Source: Yersinia alsatica (GTDB taxonomy: Bacteria; Pseudomonadota; Gammaproteobacteria; Enterobacterales; Enterobacteriaceae). From it: a stretch of 64,000 bases of DNA. Each line of letters begins with the position of its first letter. Position 1 is the stretch's first letter. The stretch spans positions 62,001 to 126,000 of the forward strand of contig NZ_CABHWW010000014.1 of the NCBI RefSeq assembly GCF_902170305.1, written 5' to 3'. The translations under genes were made by a program, and so were the position numbers. The notes beneath the pieces were generated by a model, which was given only the letters and a program-made list of their open reading frames with translations, was not told where the DNA came from and did not search any database. Below are positions 61,377 to 64,000 of this stretch, one piece after another.

Positions 61377-63017
61377 TTACGGGTTTGGGCTGCGACACTT
61401 ATGCAGTAAATCCATTGCAGCTTGATACTCGGTAGTTTGAATATTCATCATGCCCAATAGGGTATGGAAAAGATTATCCTGAGAAATTTCATTATGTTGC
61501 GCACTGTCGGACAGACACTGGCGGTCAATGCCATAGTTTTTTGTATATTCAGGAGACAGCCACATTAAAAAAGGTATGTGTGTTTGCTGGCTAGGGGCGA
61601 ACATATACGGAGTGCCATGCAAATACATGCCATTTTCTCCGAGTGACTCGCCATGATCGGAGAGATAGACCAGTGCGGTATTAAAGTTATTGTTGTGCTG
61701 TTGCAGTAACTTAATGGTGTTATCCAGCATCGCATCTGTGTAGAGAATAGAATTGTCGTAAGTATTCACCAGCTCCTGGGGAGTGCAATCCTGAATTTGG
61801 TTGCTATCACAGGTTGGGGTGAACTGGCGCATCTCTGGGGAGGATCGGCGGTAATATGCTGGGCCATGGCTGCCCATCTGATGCAATACAATCACTGCAT
61901 CGCCTTGTAGTCCATTGATATAGTTATCTAATTTATAGAGCAATGCATTATCCAGACAGACGCCATTTTCGCAATCATTGCTTAACTTCAGCTGTGTCAC
62001 ATCCTGATGAGGAATGCGATCACAGGCACCTTTACAGCCGCCATCATTTTCCCGCCATAAGACATTCAACCCTGCGCGCGCCAGGATATCCATCAGCCCT
62101 TCCTGATGGCTAGCCAGTGTAGCATCGTAATTTTTGCGCGGCATATTCGAGAACATGCACGGCACCGACACCGCCGTTTCAGTGCCACAGGATGAAGCAT
62201 TCTTGAAAAAGGTAACGTTTTGTTTCTGCAAGCGAGGATTGGTTTCTCGCCCATAACCACCTAGCGAGAAATTCTCTGCTCTGGCGGTTTCGCCGACCAC
62301 TAAGATAACTAATGTTTTTTTCTGTTGCCCGCTAATCAGCGGGCCTTTATGGGCATCTTCACCTATCGTCACCAATGCCATGTTACTGGCAAAATATTTA
62401 TGTTTCGCAAATTGAAAACTGCCGCTGACAAAGTTAGACGGCGTTAGCATCTTGACGATACTTTTATTGTTACGAATCAATGAGGCGTAATCTTTATAAA
62501 ACAGGGTCGCGACCAGTAGGATAATCACGGTGGAGAGCAAAATATTGGCTGCGCGCAACCCCAACATATACCACCAAGGACGAGTGGCCCGGATGTGTAC
62601 AAAACAGACAACAACCGCAGGGATAATGCCTAACACCAGCAACCACAGCGCCATGCGCGGGGTGAACAGGGCGGTGGCTTCCTGTGAGTTAGTCTCAAAG
62701 GCATTTTGCATCATATTGGCGTCGATCACGGCACCGTAACTGAACATAAAATAGTTAGCGACCGCGCTGCCGAGCAGAAACAGAATAATGATGGGTTTGC
62801 GCAGCAAGGGCACCGCGAGCAAGCTAAAAATAATATTAAGGGCGCAGAAGATGACTACCGGTATGGTTGCAGCAAAGAAATAGCTGTCACTGCTGTCAAA
62901 ATGAATCAGCGACCAGGCTTTATAAATAAATAGTGCATTTTGGAACAGGGTAAAAAACAGTGTGCAAGACAGAATAAAAACCAATCCGTTACACTGTAAC
63001 TTATGTCGTACATTCAT
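61377..63017 (-). CDS. eptA: Lipid A phosphoethanolamine transferase EptA (PmrC)
   Basis: A 546-aa inner-membrane enzyme that adds phosphoethanolamine from PE to lipid A phosphates, which lowers polymyxin binding. Five hydrophobic segments fill about residues 15-185. The periplasmic alkaline-phosphatase-like domain has VVGETARAENFSLGGYGRE, the catalytic Thr in CGTETAVSVPCMFS, and SDHGESLGENGMYLHGTPY with zinc ligands. Many paired cysteines are visible. The start is uncertain: ATG 63017 (MNVRHKLQCN) against a TTG four codons earlier; neither has a strong ribosome binding site. A PmrA-like box lies upstream. EptB is the alternative, but size and motif context favour EptA. Confidence 0.88.
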   Translation of the reverse strand: MNVRHKLQCNGLVFILSCTLFFTLFQNALFIYKAWSLIHFDSSDSYFFAATIPVVIFCALNIIFSLLAVPLLRKPIIILFLLGSAVANYFMFSYGAVIDANMMQNAFETNSQEATALFTPRMALWLLVLGIIPAVVVCFVHIRATRPWWYMLGLRAANILLSTVIILLVATLFYKDYASLIRNNKSIVKMLTPSNFVSGSFQFAKHKYFASNMALVTIGEDAHKGPLISGQQKKTLVILVVGETARAENFSLGGYGRETNPRLQKQNVTFFKNASSCGTETAVSVPCMFSNMPRKNYDATLASHQEGLMDILARAGLNVLWRENDGGCKGACDRIPHQDVTQLKLSNDCENGVCLDNALLYKLDNYINGLQGDAVIVLHQMGSHGPAYYRRSSPEMRQFTPTCDSNQIQDCTPQELVNTYDNSILYTDAMLDNTIKLLQQHNNNFNTALVYLSDHGESLGENGMYLHGTPYMFAPSQQTHIPFLMWLSPEYTKNYGIDRQCLSDSAQHNEISQDNLFHTLLGMMNIQTTEYQAAMDLLHKCRSPNP

Positions 63018-63070
63018 TATGAAAATCAAACTCTACAGTTCACTCATTGCCAGCAGAGTAGCGCATGAAA

Positions 63071-63087
63071 CTTAAGATAACCTTAGC
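63071..63087. promoter_or_regulatory. PmrA-like box upstream of eptA
   Basis: CTTAAG-ATAAC-CTTAGC fits the two-half-site PmrA pattern (YTTAAK-N5-YTTAAK) except in the last bases. It is 54-70 bp upstream of the eptA start. Confidence 0.5.
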
Positions 63088-63200
63088 GGTTGAGGTGCGC
63101 TCTGGGGCAAATATGATCGGTTTTTCTTACCGACAGAAATAGGGACTTGCCAGCGGCGGTGAAGCAGTCTTCAATTAAGGGACCAGCATCAGGAGATTAT

Positions 63201-63440
63201 GTGGCTCAGCAACTTGAGTTTTTTGACATCCCCAGCCCATGCCGCGGTATCTGCCAAACAGATGACCGTGGTTTTTGTCGTGGTTGCATGCGCAGCCGGG
63301 AAGAGCGTTTTAATTGGATGCAGCTGAGTGATCCGCAAAAGCGCGATGTACTGCGTTTGTGTCGCCAACGTCTATTGCGCTTGCAGCGCGCCAACAAGCA
63401 GCCCGATGAATCTTTGCCAGAACAACCTTCTTTATTCTGA
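63201..63440 (+). CDS. ydhL: DUF1289 protein YdhL
   Basis: A 79-aa cysteine-rich protein starting at GTG 63201 (VAQQLEFFDIPSPCRGICQ), 4 nt after AGGAGA. This start gives the same length as E. coli YdhL; a longer in-frame ORF from 63147 lacks support. Motif PCRGICQTDDRGFCRGCMRS has the four cysteines expected of DUF1289, probably a small metal or zinc-ribbon-like site. Function unknown. It sits between eptA and ydhF. Confidence 0.92.
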   Translation: MAQQLEFFDIPSPCRGICQTDDRGFCRGCMRSREERFNWMQLSDPQKRDVLRLCRQRLLRLQRANKQPDESLPEQPSLF

Positions 63441-63579
63441 TTCTTTGCTGCCTTTTTAACGTTTCTGGCGATTTTATGGCTCAGCCCCCAATTGACCCCT
63501 AATTCATTGACCAAGGATGATGATCCTTTTCGTCGGTTGTGTATGCTTATGGGCAAATAAACAAATGAGGTAGCTGATA

Positions 63580-64000
63580 ATGGATACACGTAGCCAACTT
63601 GCTCCGCAAGGGCCTGAATTTTCCCGCATGATTTGCGGTTATTGGCGCCTGATGGAATGGGGTATGACGCCTGAACAACTGCTGGTCTTTATTGAACAGC
63701 ATATTGAATTGGGTATCACCACCGCTGATCACGCAGATATTTACGGCGGTTATCAATGCGAGCAGGCATTCGGCAAAGCATTACGTCTTAAACCCTCCCT
63801 GCGTAGCCAACTGGAGTTGGTGAGTAAATGTGGTATTGCGACCACTGCGAAGCCGGAACATGCGCTGGGGCATTATATTACCGATCGTTCGCACATCATT
63901 GAAAGTGCTGAACAATCACTGACTCATCTGCATACCGACTATCTTGATTTATTGCTGATTCATCGCCCAGATCCATTGATGGATGCCGATGAAGTTGCTG
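63580..64000 (+). CDS. ydhF: Aldo/keto reductase YdhF (3' end outside window)
   Basis: The first 140 residues of an oxidoreductase of about 300 aa. Seen: GPEFSRMICGYWRLMEWGM, the catalytic Asp/Tyr region TTADHADIYGGYQCE, Lys in LELVSKCGIAT and LLLIHRPDPLMDADE with the catalytic His. It closely resembles E. coli YdhF, which follows ydhL there too. Physiological substrate unknown. The cut is the window edge. Confidence 0.94.
   Translation, partial: MDTRSQLAPQGPEFSRMICGYWRLMEWGMTPEQLLVFIEQHIELGITTADHADIYGGYQCEQAFGKALRLKPSLRSQLELVSKCGIATTAKPEHALGHYITDRSHIIESAEQSLTHLHTDYLDLLLIHRPDPLMDADEVA

Overview
The window is chromosomal DNA from an enterobacterium, almost certainly a Yersinia of the Y. enterocolitica type. 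Three things point there: E. coli-like gene order broken by Yersinia-type insertions, ERIC-type intergenic repeats, and proteins that I recognise from memory as close to their Yersinia versions. Nearly all of it is core genome. I see no prophage, insertion sequence, CRISPR array or obvious pseudogene. The first gene (thrS) and the last (ydhF) are cut by the window edges.

Region by region. 1-6.5 kb: translation genes thrS-infC-rpmI-rplT, then the phenylalanine-attenuated pheM-pheS-pheT-ihfA unit. 6.8-7.8 kb: a 47-aa Gly/His-rich lipoprotein and a secreted DUF2502 protein. 8-10.5 kb: btuC-btuE-btuD. 10.8-18.3 kb: the seven-gene arnBCADTEF operon for L-Ara4N modification of lipid A, behind a promoter that carries overlapping PhoP- and PmrA-type boxes. 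It lies between btuD and nlpC, which adjoin in E. coli. 18.4-21.5 kb: nlpC, lplA, selO. 21.6-25.9 kb: a Fur-controlled heme locus hemP-hemR-hemS-hmuT that lacks the expected permease and ATPase genes. 26-36.7 kb: aroH, ppsR, ppsA, the small RNA rprA, ydiK, ydiJ, menI. 37-43 kb: sufABCDSE under a Fur box. 43.4-46.6 kb: ldtE, lpp, pykF. 47.1-47.4 kb: three tandem tRNA-Val(GAC) genes. 47.6-56 kb: mdtK, ribE, cfa, punC/punR, purR, ynhF, sodB. 56.3-64 kb: mepH, grxD, rnt, the nemR-nemA-gloA electrophile-response operon, eptA, ydhL, ydhF.

Several genes share themes. arn and eptA both add positive charge to lipid A and both have PmrA-like boxes. The hem and suf loci both carry 7-1-7 Fur palindromes, and sodB is also part of iron/oxidative physiology. 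ldtE and lpp (envelope anchoring) with mepH and nlpC (NlpC/P60 hydrolases) serve the cell wall. purR, punC and punR concern purines, and ppsA, ppsR and pykF form the PEP/pyruvate node.

The observations I would follow first are an enlarged RprA small RNA, the heme locus without its transporter, a run of four perfect hairpins between ydiJ and menI, in-frame tandem repeats at the N-termini of SufS and SelO, and a tRNA-Val copy with two acceptor-stem mismatches. I found no convincing wholly new multi-gene system. Coordinates of small sites were counted by hand, and no database search was run.
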